A stretch of 64,000 nucleotides of DNA, from contig NZ_JAAVGY010000005.1 in NCBI RefSeq assembly GCF_014799995.1, forward strand, positions 1 through 64,000, written 5' to 3'. Below are positions 53,118 through 62,028 of this stretch, piece by piece. Position 1 is the stretch's first letter; every line of letters starts with the position of its first letter. Below the pieces are notes generated by a model that worked only from the letters and a program-made list of their open reading frames with translations, searched no databases and was not told where the DNA came from. The DNA is from Helicobacter sp. (GTDB lineage: Bacteria > Campylobacterota > Campylobacteria > Campylobacterales > Helicobacteraceae). The position numbers and the translations under genes are program-made.

Positions 53118-54933
53118 CGGTATTTACAATATCATCAAAACTATCCAAATAATCCAAATAAGCAATGAGATATTTACGACTTAGATTAAAATGCGCCTTG
53201 AAATTCTCTAAATCCAAATGTCCTTCTTTTTGAATAATTTTACGCATTAACTCAAGCAGACGCGCCAAAACATCGCTGCAAATAAACAACCGATGATTCA
53301 AGCGCACAATCTTTTTCTCACGCGTCAAACGTTTGAAAACGGAATCCCCTGTTTGCCTATCAATATCCAATGCGTCATATAAATTATAAGGAGCAATGGG
53401 CTGAAACTCCTGACTTTGCAGGGTTTGATAAATCGTTCTATAAAAATAATCCGCAATCTGTTTGGTATCGCTCGCCTCTAATCCTAAAACATTATTAGGG
53501 GAAATATAAAAAGAATCCACTTTGTTTAATTCTCCCCTCTCCAAGCTTTCCTCCAAAACACTTTTAGCAAATTCTTCCGCAATCCAACTATGCTTTTGGC
53601 TCAAAAGTGCCGCACTCAAAAGTGCGTTAGGATTCTTGGACAAAATCCCTAAAATCATTTTATACACCATTTCTCTAGCGGCTTTTGGATAAACAATCAA
53701 TTCCTTTTCACACACAAAACATTGTGGAATCTCTGACGCAATCTCTAATGCCCTAGATTGTGAAATCCCGAAACGTTGAGTCGCACTAATAAGCCCAAAG
53801 CCTTTTTTGTGTGCTTGCAGCATAACCGCAAAAGCACCCCTTAAGTCTCCCTCACTTAAAAGATTTAAATATTTTACCTTTTGTGCCTTTTTCATCGGAT
53901 CTACAATAGGATTCAAGATTCTACCTCCGCCCAAAGTTTGCCTATCATCACGCAAGATGAACCTTTCATTAAATATGCCAAAGATTGGGGTTGAGGTTTT
54001 TAATGTTGCAAACTTTTTATTTTTATCCAAAAACAATATGCGCGCATCGCAACGCATTGCTCCTATAAAGAGCTGCACTTCGCTATTATGCTCAATTGCT
54101 TCAAAGGCGCAAATCTCTACTTCTATGCTATCAAATCCGCGCAAATATCCTCTCTTTGTAAGCAAATCCCCACGTTTTAATTCTTGGTGCGAAACACCAT
54201 TGAGATTAATCGCTACGCGTGCGCCATTAGGAGCTATGGATTGGGATTGCCCATGCACTTGGAGATTCTTAATCCCAAGCATTCTTCCAAGCTGCGCACA
54301 CCATATTTTTTCTTTACTATCTAAATCTCCATTCATTAATGTTCCGCTCACAACACAACCCGCACCTTTAATCACGAATGCGCGGTCAATATAGTAGCGG
54401 AAAAATCCCAAATCCTTATGATTCTTTTTAGGTAATGCAAAAAGCACTTCCTCTAATGCTTGAATGCTCTGTTTATCGTGGATAGAACAACTCAAAATCT
54501 GAAAATTCAAGCTTGGGAATTTATCAAAAAGCCTTTTAACCTCCCCCTTTAGCTCCTCTATTCTTTCTAAATCCACCAAATCAGATTTACTCAATACGAC
54601 AATAAAATCACTAATGCCAAGCAAATAAGCAATCCTTAAATGCTCTAATGTTTGGGGCATAATCCCCTCATTTGCAGCAATCAAAAGCAGTGCATAATCC
54701 ACGCCAAATGCCCCAGCAATCATATTCTTCACTAATTTTTCGTGTCCGGGCACATCAATAAAAGAAATATTTTTTTCTTTTTGGCTTAAATTAGAAAAGC
54801 TTAAATCTAATGTAATACCCCGCTCTTTTTCTTGCGCGAAACTATCGCCCCAAAATCCATTCATTGCGGCAATTAAACTTGTCTTGCCGTGGTCAATATG
54901 CCCCATTGTGCCAATAATTAAATTTTCTTGCAT
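53095..54933 (-). CDS. selB: Selenocysteine-specific elongation factor
   Basis: A 612-residue GTPase. G1 is TMGHIDHGKTSLIAA, G3 is IDVPGHEKLVKNM, G4 is LSKSD. EF-Tu-like domains 2-3 follow, and the C-terminal half has the winged-helix domains that bind the SECIS hairpin. It brings selenocysteyl-tRNA to UGA codons. ATG 54933 is preferred over 54945 because GAGGGA precedes it. It starts 24 bases after selA. Confidence 0.95.
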   Translation of the reverse strand: MQENLIIGTMGHIDHGKTSLIAAMNGFWGDSFAQEKERGITLDLSFSNLSQKEKNISFIDVPGHEKLVKNMIAGAFGVDYALLLIAANEGIMPQTLEHLRIAYLLGISDFIVVLSKSDLVDLERIEELKGEVKRLFDKFPSLNFQILSCSIHDKQSIQALEEVLFALPKKNHKDLGFFRYYIDRAFVIKGAGCVVSGTLMNGDLDSKEKIWCAQLGRMLGIKNLQVHGQSQSIAPNGARVAINLNGVSHQELKRGDLLTKRGYLRGFDSIEVEICAFEAIEHNSEVQLFIGAMRCDARILFLDKNKKFATLKTSTPIFGIFNERFILRDDRQTLGGGRILNPIVDPMKKAQKVKYLNLLSEGDLRGAFAVMLQAHKKGFGLISATQRFGISQSRALEIASEIPQCFVCEKELIVYPKAAREMVYKMILGILSKNPNALLSAALLSQKHSWIAEEFAKSVLEESLERGELNKVDSFYISPNNVLGLEASDTKQIADYFYRTIYQTLQSQEFQPIAPYNLYDALDIDRQTGDSVFKRLTREKKIVRLNHRLFICSDVLARLLELMRKIIQKEGHLDLENFKAHFNLSRKYLIAYLDYLDSFDDIVNTDGRRTFK

Positions 54934-54957
54934 TGATTCCCTCATTTCTATTTAAAC

Positions 54958-56337
54958 TTATTTGTTTTTAAATTTCATAAAAGCCTCTGCGATTCTTTCC
55001 TCATCGCCTTCTAGTAAAGTGCGCAAATCCAAAATCAATGCACCACTTTCTAACCTTGCGATAATGCCCTCTTTACGCAAATACCTTTCTAACTGCTCCT
55101 CATCAGAGCCAAAAGCTGCTAAATCTTTTGCCGCAATCGCAACCCCAAAAGATTCTAAATAATGGCTCGGCATTGCCCCTCCTCCGCTATAACTTTTGGT
55201 CGGTACGACTTTGGGGGCAAAATCTTTTGGAATCAGACTCGCCAATGTCTCTGCCTTGCGTCTTAGCTCCTCTTTATCCCTAAGCAATAAATGGCAAGTA
55301 GGGATTTTTTCTGTTTTGCCCTCCAAATAAGCATTTAATGTCGCCTCAAGGGCTGCAATCGTGAATTTATCTACACGCAACATTCTTAAAAGTTGGTTTT
55401 TCTTGAGTTTGTCTATCAAGGCTTTTTTGCCAAAAATAATTCCCGCTTGCGCCCCACCTAAGAGTTTATCTCCACTAAAGCTTACAAGGCTTGGATTAAG
55501 GCTTGCAATCTCCTCTAAAGCAGGTTCAAATTTCTTGAGGCTATTCTCAAATCCATTCAAGCCGAAATATCCGCTTCCCAAATCATAATAATCAATAAGA
55601 TTCTTTGTAGCAGCGAGCTCTACGATTTCTCTAAATTCAACTTCTTTTACAAACCCACTCATAGCATAATTAGACTTGTGCGCCTTAAACAGCATTGCCG
55701 TATTTTCATTAATCGCTTCTTGATAATCTTTCAAATGCGTTTTGTTTGTTGTGCCAATCTCACGCAAAATCGCACCAGAATCCGCCATAACTCTTGGAAT
55801 CCGAAAACTCCCGCCAATTTCAATCAGCTCTCCACGTGAGACAACCACTTCTTTGCCTTTGGCAAAAGTATTGAAAATCAAAAAAACCGCTGCGGCGTTA
55901 TTATTAACCACCAAGACATCTTCTGCTCCCAAAAGTGCCTTAAATAAACCCTTTAAATGCACATAACGTTCGCTGCGATTCCCCCTTTCTTGGTCGTATT
56001 CTAAATTATTATAACGCGTCAAAATGGGTAAAATCTCTTGCAAGATTGAGGGAGAAAACACACTGCGCCCGAGATTCGTATGTACCACGATTCCGGTAGC
56101 ATTAACGAGAGGTTTTAAGGATTTTTGTGTGAGGGCGTGGTATCGTTTGGCAACTTGTTGGACACAAGATTCCAAATCCAGAATCTTGTCCCCTTGTAAC
56201 AAATCTTGACGATAGTCGTTTAAAAATTCCACAAGGAGATTTTTGACTAAACCTGAATTAAAATTACCCCCCAATGCGTTCTTTAGCGCATTGAGCAATT
56301 TATCTGTTTTTGGGATATGTCGTAGAATATCTTGCAT
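54958..56337 (-). CDS. selA: L-seryl-tRNA(Sec) selenium transferase
   Basis: A 459-residue PLP enzyme. The PLP lysine is in LVSFSGDKLLGGAQAGII, a contrast to the neighbouring desulfurase-like protein. NATGIVVHTNLGRSVFS is the SelA signature. It converts seryl-tRNA(Sec) to selenocysteyl-tRNA using selenophosphate. No selD or selC is in the window. Confidence 0.96.
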   Translation of the reverse strand: MQDILRHIPKTDKLLNALKNALGGNFNSGLVKNLLVEFLNDYRQDLLQGDKILDLESCVQQVAKRYHALTQKSLKPLVNATGIVVHTNLGRSVFSPSILQEILPILTRYNNLEYDQERGNRSERYVHLKGLFKALLGAEDVLVVNNNAAAVFLIFNTFAKGKEVVVSRGELIEIGGSFRIPRVMADSGAILREIGTTNKTHLKDYQEAINENTAMLFKAHKSNYAMSGFVKEVEFREIVELAATKNLIDYYDLGSGYFGLNGFENSLKKFEPALEEIASLNPSLVSFSGDKLLGGAQAGIIFGKKALIDKLKKNQLLRMLRVDKFTIAALEATLNAYLEGKTEKIPTCHLLLRDKEELRRKAETLASLIPKDFAPKVVPTKSYSGGGAMPSHYLESFGVAIAAKDLAAFGSDEEQLERYLRKEGIIARLESGALILDLRTLLEGDEERIAEAFMKFKNK

Positions 56338-56466
56338 TACCTATTCTTTTTGTGTAAATTTTAGCTTAAAAATCGTAGCGCATTCTTACTTTATTTTCTG
56401 TGAATTTTGCAAGATTTCGCACAGATTTTGATATAATTTTTATCATTTTATTTAATAAGGCTTGCG

Positions 56467-56883
56467 ATGAAAAAGATTTTATTTGCCGTAGATGGGACGA
56501 AATCTTGTCAAAAAGCGGCGGAATTTGTAGTAAATTTCTTTGGCGATAGAGACGATTGCGCTATCACTATTATTCACGTCAAAACCCCCATTATGCTTTA
56601 TGGAGAAGCGGCACTTGCGGCTTATGAGGAAATTGAAAAAAAGGAAAACGCACAAAGCGATAAATTACTAGAAGAATTTTGTGCAATTTTCACCGACAAA
56701 GGCGTCAATATCAAACAAAAGTTACTAGAGGGCGAAGCTGTAACAGAAGTTCTAGCTTATGCTAAAGATTTTGATTTGCTCGTCATTGGACAGAGCGAGG
56801 AGAGCTTTTGGAATAAAATCTTTTCTACCAATCAAAACGATTTTTCACAAAAATCCCCGATTCCTATTTTGATTGTAAAATAA
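56467..56883 (+). CDS. Universal stress protein (UspA family)
   Basis: A 138-residue protein. It begins KKILFAVDGTKSCQKAAEFV and ends DLLVIGQSEES...SPIPILIVK. The usual ATP-binding Gx2Gx9GS motif is altered, so nucleotide binding is doubtful. It is divergent from selA across 129 bases. AAGGCTTGCG lies before the ATG. It is a cytoplasmic stress-related protein of unclear role. Confidence 0.88.
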   Translation: MKKILFAVDGTKSCQKAAEFVVNFFGDRDDCAITIIHVKTPIMLYGEAALAAYEEIEKKENAQSDKLLEEFCAIFTDKGVNIKQKLLEGEAVTEVLAYAKDFDLLVIGQSEESFWNKIFSTNQNDFSQKSPIPILIVK

Positions 56884-56921
56884 ATGACAGATTTAAAGCC
56901 CTGCAAAAGTCAAGGATTCTA

Positions 56922-57170
56922 ATGAAAACTCTAACGCTCGCAAGCATTTATGAAATACAAGGACACGCTCACGAAGCAGCGGAGATTTATAAAACCATTT
57001 TAGAAGAAGACCCTAGCAACATTGAAGCCAAAATCGCCCTAAAACGTCTAGTCAGCAATCGCAAAAACTATGGTAAAGCAAGGGAGGATATGTTGAATCT
57101 CTTTATCCAGATGGATAGTGAAGTAGAATTTAATGAGTTTGAAAGGTGGTTAGGACAACTATGGAACTAA
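56922..57170 (+). CDS. Small TPR-like protein
   Basis: 82 residues. ASIYEIQGHAHEAAEIYKTI is one tetratricopeptide-like helix pair, and LEEDPSNIEAKIALKRL begins the next. It is likely a protein-binding adaptor. CAAGGATT precedes the ATG. It overlaps the next gene by 10 bases, so the two are coupled. Small genes of this type precede ciaD-like genes in related bacteria, as far as I recall. Confidence 0.7.
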   Translation: MKTLTLASIYEIQGHAHEAAEIYKTILEEDPSNIEAKIALKRLVSNRKNYGKAREDMLNLFIQMDSEVEFNEFERWLGQLWN

Positions 57171-57568
57171 AAGAAGCGATTTTACAAACATTAGCCGAAA
57201 TTGACACGGGCGATTCTATCAAAGAATCCAACCCAAACGATACATTAGAAGAACCCAAGCTTGAACGTGATGCCTTATTAGACATTCTACCCCCAGACAA
57301 TCCAAGCCAAAACACCAACACACAGAATCCTTACGCACGCAAAATTGAAAAGCTAGACTTCAAAAACACCGAAGAGCTTAAAGCACTGCTAACCAAATCC
57401 TATTTGGAAGAAGAAAAATTTCTTAATGCCTTGCAAGAAAGAATCCTCGTGCTTTTTGAGGGCTTACAATCGCCAAATAATCGCAATATTGAAACAAAAG
57501 TAGATATGATTTTGAATTTTTTAGAATTTACTTTAGCCATTATTGACGAAAAAAAGAATCAAAAATGA
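57161..57568 (+). CDS. CiaD-like domain protein
   Basis: A 135-residue protein, acidic and proline-rich in the middle. The C-terminal part FLNALQERILVLFEGLQSPN and KVDMILNFLEFTLAIIDEKK resembles the conserved part of Campylobacter CiaD, an invasion antigen delivered to host cells. No signal peptide, as expected for a flagellar-exported protein. ATG 57161 is preferred over 57146. Similarity is by memory of the motif, so the function is not claimed. Confidence 0.65.
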   Translation: MELKEAILQTLAEIDTGDSIKESNPNDTLEEPKLERDALLDILPPDNPSQNTNTQNPYARKIEKLDFKNTEELKALLTKSYLEEEKFLNALQERILVLFEGLQSPNNRNIETKVDMILNFLEFTLAIIDEKKNQK

Positions 57569-57608
57569 AAAAATTTTTTTTATTTACCTTTGATTTACTA
57601 TTTTCTTT

Positions 57609-57614
57609 TATAAT
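57609..57614 (+). promoter_or_regulatory. Candidate -10 of arsRS-hemB
   Basis: TATAAT in the 259-base gap 57569-57827, about 215 bases before the arsR start. A CTCAAC/GTTGAG hairpin follows at about 57624-57642. The gap holds no convincing gene. Confidence 0.4.
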
Positions 57615-57827
57615 TTCGTCATCTCAACGGGATGAGTTGAGAGACAAGCTTAACACAATGTTAGGTTTGGACCTTTTACGAAAAGTTTTTCATCCACTTC
57701 TCCTTTGCTTAAGGACACTTAGCGTGAGTAAGTTCTTTGAAATTATTGTCAATTCTAGTGGGCATTTTCCTAAATTTTTCTTTAACCCCCTAAAATACCC
57801 AATCCTCCTTTTTGCAAGGAAAATGCC

Positions 57828-58502
57828 GTGCTAGAAGTCCTGATGATAGAAGATGATTTGGAGTTAGCGACCATTCTTGGTGAATACTTGAAAGCTCATG
57901 ATATTAATGTAACGAATTATGATGAGCCCTATACAGGCATGAGTGCAATCAACACTCGACATTTTGACCTCCTTCTTTTAGATCTAACACTCCCAAACCT
58001 AGATGGGCTTGAAGTTTGCAAGAAGGTCGCAAAAGAAAAACGAATCCCGATTATCATCTCTTCGGCAAGACACGATATTGACGATAGAGTGCTAGGGCTA
58101 GAATTTGGTGCAGACGATTATATCCCTAAGCCTTACGACCCAAAAGAACTCATTGCGAGAATCCATAGTGTCCTTCGTAGATATAATTTATCCAACCAAC
58201 CAAACCAAGCAGAAACATCTATTTTGCCCTTTGTGCTTGACAAAGGAAGTAGAGAAATTTACCTCAACGAGGAAGCACTTAATTTGACTAAAGCGGAATA
58301 TGAGATTCTAAGCTTTATGCTTGAAAATGTCAATCAAGCCTTAACGCGTGATTCTATCGCCGCACATTCAGATTCTATTAACCCAGACTCTAGCAACAAG
58401 AGCATTGATGTCATCATTGGACGCTTGCGCAGCAAGATAGAAAGAGGGGACAAAAAGTTCATCTTTTCTGTGCGTGGAATTGGTTATAAATTGCAATTAT
58501 AA
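57828..58502 (+). CDS. arsR: OmpR-family response regulator ArsR
   Basis: A 224-residue protein. The receiver domain has MIEDD at 6-10, the phosphoacceptor Asp52 in LLLLDLTLPN and Lys in YIPKPYDP. A winged-helix output domain ends in SVRGIGYKLQL. Position before a kinase and hemB matches arsRS-hemB of H. pylori, where ArsR controls acid-responsive genes including urease. The start is GTG 57828 after AAGGA. Confidence 0.85.
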   Translation: MLEVLMIEDDLELATILGEYLKAHDINVTNYDEPYTGMSAINTRHFDLLLLDLTLPNLDGLEVCKKVAKEKRIPIIISSARHDIDDRVLGLEFGADDYIPKPYDPKELIARIHSVLRRYNLSNQPNQAETSILPFVLDKGSREIYLNEEALNLTKAEYEILSFMLENVNQALTRDSIAAHSDSINPDSSNKSIDVIIGRLRSKIERGDKKFIFSVRGIGYKLQL

Positions 58503-58504
58503 AG

Positions 58505-59758
58505 ATGATTAAAAATTCTATTTTCGTCAAAATCACGATTTTATTTATCGTTGCTATCATTTGCTTAGGTGCATTTTCTTATTATTTTATCCGAGAGGAA
58601 ATCAATGAGGGCATCTTAAAAGACCAGCTCAAATACAATCAATTTTTAACCACGATTAACCAATTGGTGCGGTTTGGTGGCAATATAGAATTGATTGAAA
58701 AATATCTTAAAGAGCTAGACTTGCACCAAATCCAAGATGCCAAAACATTAGAACAATTCCAGAATCACTTAACGCAGAATCTCAATAATGGAATGATTGC
58801 AAAAATCATCAAGCAAGAAAACGGCATTTATCTTTTTTTACAAACTCCACAAGAATGGAAGCTCTACGGCGGCTTATATTCCCATAGACTTTTTAACTAT
58901 TATTTAATTACATTTTTTGCCTTTTTGGTAGTTGTCTTTTTGTTTGCACTTGTGATTAAAAGCATTCTACCGCTTAAAACTTTGCGCAAAGAGATTCGTA
59001 AATTTGCCGATGGGCAAACAAATATTTCTTGCAAAATCAACCAAAATGACGAAATCGGCGAGCTCTCGCGTGAATTTGAAAATGCCGCAGAAAAAATCAA
59101 TGCTCTCAACCAATCCAGACATCTCTTTTTGCGTTCCATTATGCACGAGCTCAAAACCCCCATTACTAAAGGCAGAATCACGGCGGAAATGATAGACAAT
59201 CCACTCTACAAAGAACGACTTTGTAGCGTGTTTGACCGCTTAAATAGCCTCATCAATGAATTTGCCAAGATTGAAGAATTAAGCTCACGCAATTATTGCC
59301 TTAACAAACAAAACTATGTGTTAAAGGATATTTTACAGCGCGTCTTTGTAATGCTACTTTTAGACAAGGAACAAATCCAAGAGCTTTTTATTTTGCCTAG
59401 AGAAAATTATCTTTTGCACTGCGACTTTGAAATGCTTGCTTTGGCTATTAAAAATTTACTAGATAATGCGCTAAAATACAAAACAAAAGACAAGGTAGAA
59501 ATTGAAATCCAAAACGAGAATCTTTTAGTTTCAAACTTTGGTGCGCCTTTGCCTTATAGCCTAAAAGACCACGCCAAACCCTTTTTCAAGGATAGCAAAT
59601 CCAATAAAAATGGTGGCTTGGGATTAGGAATCTATATCGTCAAAAGTACTTTGGAATCTCAAGGATTGAAGTTAGATTACCACCACGAAAAGGATAAAAA
59701 TTACTTTATCATTCAAGGCATTATTGCCAAAACCAACATAAAGGAAAAATATGTTTAA
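58505..59758 (+). CDS. arsS: Sensor histidine kinase ArsS
   Basis: A 417-residue protein. Two membrane helices (residues 8-26 and around 140-155) enclose a periplasmic sensor of about 110 residues. A HAMP-like linker is followed by the H box SIMHELKTPITKG, N box DNALKYK and G box KNGGLGLGIYIV. It phosphorylates the regulator encoded two bases upstream. The H. pylori counterpart senses low pH through periplasmic histidines. Its end overlaps hemB by eight bases. Confidence 0.87.
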   Translation: MIKNSIFVKITILFIVAIICLGAFSYYFIREEINEGILKDQLKYNQFLTTINQLVRFGGNIELIEKYLKELDLHQIQDAKTLEQFQNHLTQNLNNGMIAKIIKQENGIYLFLQTPQEWKLYGGLYSHRLFNYYLITFFAFLVVVFLFALVIKSILPLKTLRKEIRKFADGQTNISCKINQNDEIGELSREFENAAEKINALNQSRHLFLRSIMHELKTPITKGRITAEMIDNPLYKERLCSVFDRLNSLINEFAKIEELSSRNYCLNKQNYVLKDILQRVFVMLLLDKEQIQELFILPRENYLLHCDFEMLALAIKNLLDNALKYKTKDKVEIEIQNENLLVSNFGAPLPYSLKDHAKPFFKDSKSNKNGGLGLGIYIVKSTLESQGLKLDYHHEKDKNYFIIQGIIAKTNIKEKYV

Positions 59759-60716
59759 ACGTTTAAGAAGAGTTCGGCTAAACCCTGTCGTAAGGAATCT
59801 TGTAGAGGAAACAAGCTTGCGCACAAAAGACTTAATCTATCCTCTCTTTATTACACACGGAGAGGGCATTAAAAATGCAATACCCTCTATGCCTGATGTC
59901 TATCAACTAAGCATTGATAATGCCTTAAAAGAATGTGAGGAGCTAGAGCGGTTAGGCATTGAAGCAATTATGCTTTTTGGGATTCCAGCCATTAAAGATA
60001 GTGTAGGTAGTGAGGCACTAAGTTCGGAGGGCATTATCGCACAAGCCTTGCGCGCAATCAAAGCAAAATTCCCCCAAATGCTCCTTTGCGTAGATTTATG
60101 CTTCTGCGAATACACAGACCACGGGCATTGTGGAATCCTAAACCCAAAATTACAGAGCGTGGATAATGATTTAACCCTAGAGATTCTAAACAAACAAGCC
60201 CTTGTGCTTGCGCAAGCGGGCGCAGATTTGATTGCGCCAAGTGGAATGATGGACGGAATGATAGAACACTTGCGCAACGCATTGGATAGCGCAGGCTTTT
60301 CTCATATTCCACTGATGAGCTATTCTACCAAGTTCGCAAGTGGCTATTATGGACCTTTCCGAGATGTTGCAAACAGCACGCCAAGCTTCGGAGACCGCAA
60401 AAGTTACCAACAAAATCCCGCAAACCGCCGAGAAGCAATCCTAGAGAGCCTAGAAGATGAGAGACAAGGCGCAGATATTTTAATGGTTAAGCCCGCACTT
60501 GCCTATCTTGACATTGTGCGCGACATTAGAGAGCGCACCCTATTGCCCCTTGCGGTGTATAATGTAAGTGGGGAATATGCAATGCTGAAATTTGCACAAA
60601 AGAATCATTTGATTGATTATGAACGCGTTTTGCTAGAAACAATGATTGGCTTTAAACGCGCAGGAGCAGACATTATCATTACCTACCACGCAAAAGAAAT
60701 TGCCAAGCTGTTATAG
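59751..60716 (+). CDS. hemB: Delta-aminolevulinic acid dehydratase
   Basis: A 321-residue enzyme that condenses two aminolevulinates to porphobilinogen. The catalytic lysines are in YSTKFASGYYGPFRD and MVKPALAYLD. The cysteine cluster CVDLCFCEYTDHGHCGIL indicates a zinc-type active site. AAAGGAAAA lies inside the arsS end. It is the normal third gene of the arsRS locus. Confidence 0.96.
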   Translation: MFKRLRRVRLNPVVRNLVEETSLRTKDLIYPLFITHGEGIKNAIPSMPDVYQLSIDNALKECEELERLGIEAIMLFGIPAIKDSVGSEALSSEGIIAQALRAIKAKFPQMLLCVDLCFCEYTDHGHCGILNPKLQSVDNDLTLEILNKQALVLAQAGADLIAPSGMMDGMIEHLRNALDSAGFSHIPLMSYSTKFASGYYGPFRDVANSTPSFGDRKSYQQNPANRREAILESLEDERQGADILMVKPALAYLDIVRDIRERTLLPLAVYNVSGEYAMLKFAQKNHLIDYERVLLETMIGFKRAGADIIITYHAKEIAKLL

Positions 60717-60784
60717 GACTCGCGGGATTCTATCGCAGATAGATTGGTATGCGTCCTTGCAAAAGGTAAAATCGCCACTGCGTC

Positions 60785-60817
60785 ATTGCGAGACTTGATT
60801 TATCAAGTCGCGGCAAT
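60785..60817. repeat. REP-like hairpin after hemB
   Basis: ATTGCGAGACTTGA pairs with TCAAGTC...GGCAAT around a 4-base loop with a small bulge. It stands in the 269-base gap between hemB and a converging gene. A related smaller hairpin, CATTGC-TTC-GCAATG, follows at 60888-60902. Confidence 0.6.
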
Positions 60818-60887
60818 CCATAATTTTGGATTGTTTTTAAGATTCCATTGTAGAGATTAAATTTTGTCGGATTATAGATTACTTCGG

Positions 60888-60902
60888 CATTGCTTCGCAA
60901 TG
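60888..60902. repeat. CATTGC/GCAATG mini-hairpin
   Basis: A 6-bp perfect stem with a 3-base loop, flanked by ACTTCGG and ACGAGGAGG. It is another piece of the dispersed GTCATTGCGAGG-type repeat. Confidence 0.45.
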
Positions 60903-60985
60903 ACGAGGAGGAAGCGTGCTAGGGGTTGGGGTTTAAGGGGAACGCTTCGCAAGTAGAGCCCCCTGCCCCATTAGGAGAGAAAATC

Positions 60986-61489
60986 TTACGCTTTAATTCC
61001 TTGCAGAATCTCACTTAAAATATCTATTGTCTTTGTCTTTCGCGCTTCAAATTGCGTTTGGCTCTCAAATGCTCCATTGCTCAAATTCCCACTTTGCACT
61101 CTATTGTTTTGCAATGCAAAAATTGTCTCATCAAGCAAATCTTGGATTTTTTCTGGACTAGATTCTAGGCTACTCTCCCTTCGCACTTGGTTGAAAATCG
61201 CCTTATCTAGCTTAGAAACATCACTGATTCCTTGTGCTTTCATCGCCTTTTCTATGTCGTTGGCAAATTTTGCCGCAAGGGCAAGGGCGTGTGTCCCTCT
61301 ATCAAGCGTAGGTGTAGAATCCTCTTGCTTGTTTTGGCTTTCACTTTCCCATTGCGTTAGTTTTTCCTCTGTTGGCACTACCATACCGAGATACTCGCCA
61401 AAGGTTTTCGTCTGCTCTTGGGATTGCGAAGTTTTATTGGAGGGATTCCTATATAGGGATAAATCCTGATAATTTTGTGTGATTTGCAT
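60986..61489 (-). CDS. Uncharacterised protein A of a tandem pair
   Basis: A 167-residue polar, helical protein with no signal peptide or membrane part. It begins MQITQNYQDLSLYR and ends FEARKTKTIDILSEILQGIKA. The last 13 residues are the same as in the gene upstream, and the DNA there is also highly similar. Start after AAGGAG. I recognise no family. The shared N-terminal MQI-S/T-N and amphipathic C-terminus are reminiscent of proteins exported by flagellar secretion, which is only a guess. Confidence 0.7.
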   Translation of the reverse strand: MQITQNYQDLSLYRNPSNKTSQSQEQTKTFGEYLGMVVPTEEKLTQWESESQNKQEDSTPTLDRGTHALALAAKFANDIEKAMKAQGISDVSKLDKAIFNQVRRESSLESSPEKIQDLLDETIFALQNNRVQSGNLSNGAFESQTQFEARKTKTIDILSEILQGIKA

Positions 61490-61518
61490 AAATTCTCCTT
61501 ATTTAATCTGCAAGAATC

Positions 61519-62019
61519 TTAAGCCTTAATCCCTTGCAGAATCTCGCTTAAAATGTCAATGGCTGCGCTTTTGCGTTGCTCAAAATGCGCTGGGCTTTCT
61601 GTCTCTCCCATATACAAGCCTCTTTGAATCGCAGTTTCAGATTCTAAAACCTCTAGCACATTTTCTAACATTTCTTTTTGCTCATCGCTAGAGGCATTCC
61701 TAAGCTTTTGATTCCAACTTGCATTTGCAGTCTGCCAATTCACTTTAAGCGGGTCTGTGTTATGCTCTTTTGCGTATTGTTGAATCGCGGAGACGATTTG
61801 TGCTGTGCGTATCGTTCGCCCCTCCTCACTATTCATACTTACACCAAATTCACTTAAACTACTAACATTAGCCTTTTGCGATCTTTGATTTTCTGCTTGG
61901 TTTTGATTGTTTTGCATAGACAAAAGCGTATCAAAGGAAGTTGTATTCTCTTGCTGTTTCTGCGTTGTTTGGTAGAGAAGAGAAACTTCTCTCGCATAAG
62001 AATTTGTGCTAATTTGCAT
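61519..62019 (-). CDS. Uncharacterised protein B of a tandem pair
   Basis: A 166-residue paralogue of the next gene. It begins MQISTNSYAREVSLLYQTTQ, with a Gln/Asn-rich middle, and ends FEQRKSAAIDILSEILQGIKA. Only the C-terminal 25 residues and the first few are clearly shared with its partner, so the middle has diverged. AAAGGA precedes the ATG. It is 29 bases upstream of gene A and 9 bases after the secreted protein gene, all likely one operon. Confidence 0.7.
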   Translation of the reverse strand: MQISTNSYAREVSLLYQTTQKQQENTTSFDTLLSMQNNQNQAENQRSQKANVSSLSEFGVSMNSEEGRTIRTAQIVSAIQQYAKEHNTDPLKVNWQTANASWNQKLRNASSDEQKEMLENVLEVLESETAIQRGLYMGETESPAHFEQRKSAAIDILSEILQGIKA

Positions 62020-62028
62020 AGGAATCCT

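Noticed and set aside
53807..54394. 195-codon plus-strand frame
   Set aside because: It is antisense to selB, which has all GTPase motifs.
52017..57568. Possible selenoprotein with in-frame UGA near selA-selB
   Set aside because: No gene end in this region continues past a TGA with recognisable protein and a SECIS-like hairpin.
57565..57834. 89-codon plus-strand frame between the CiaD-like gene and arsR
   Set aside because: It has no ribosome site apart from the upstream gene's end, an unlike-protein composition (LFTFDLLFSFIISSS), and spans the arsR promoter and hairpin.
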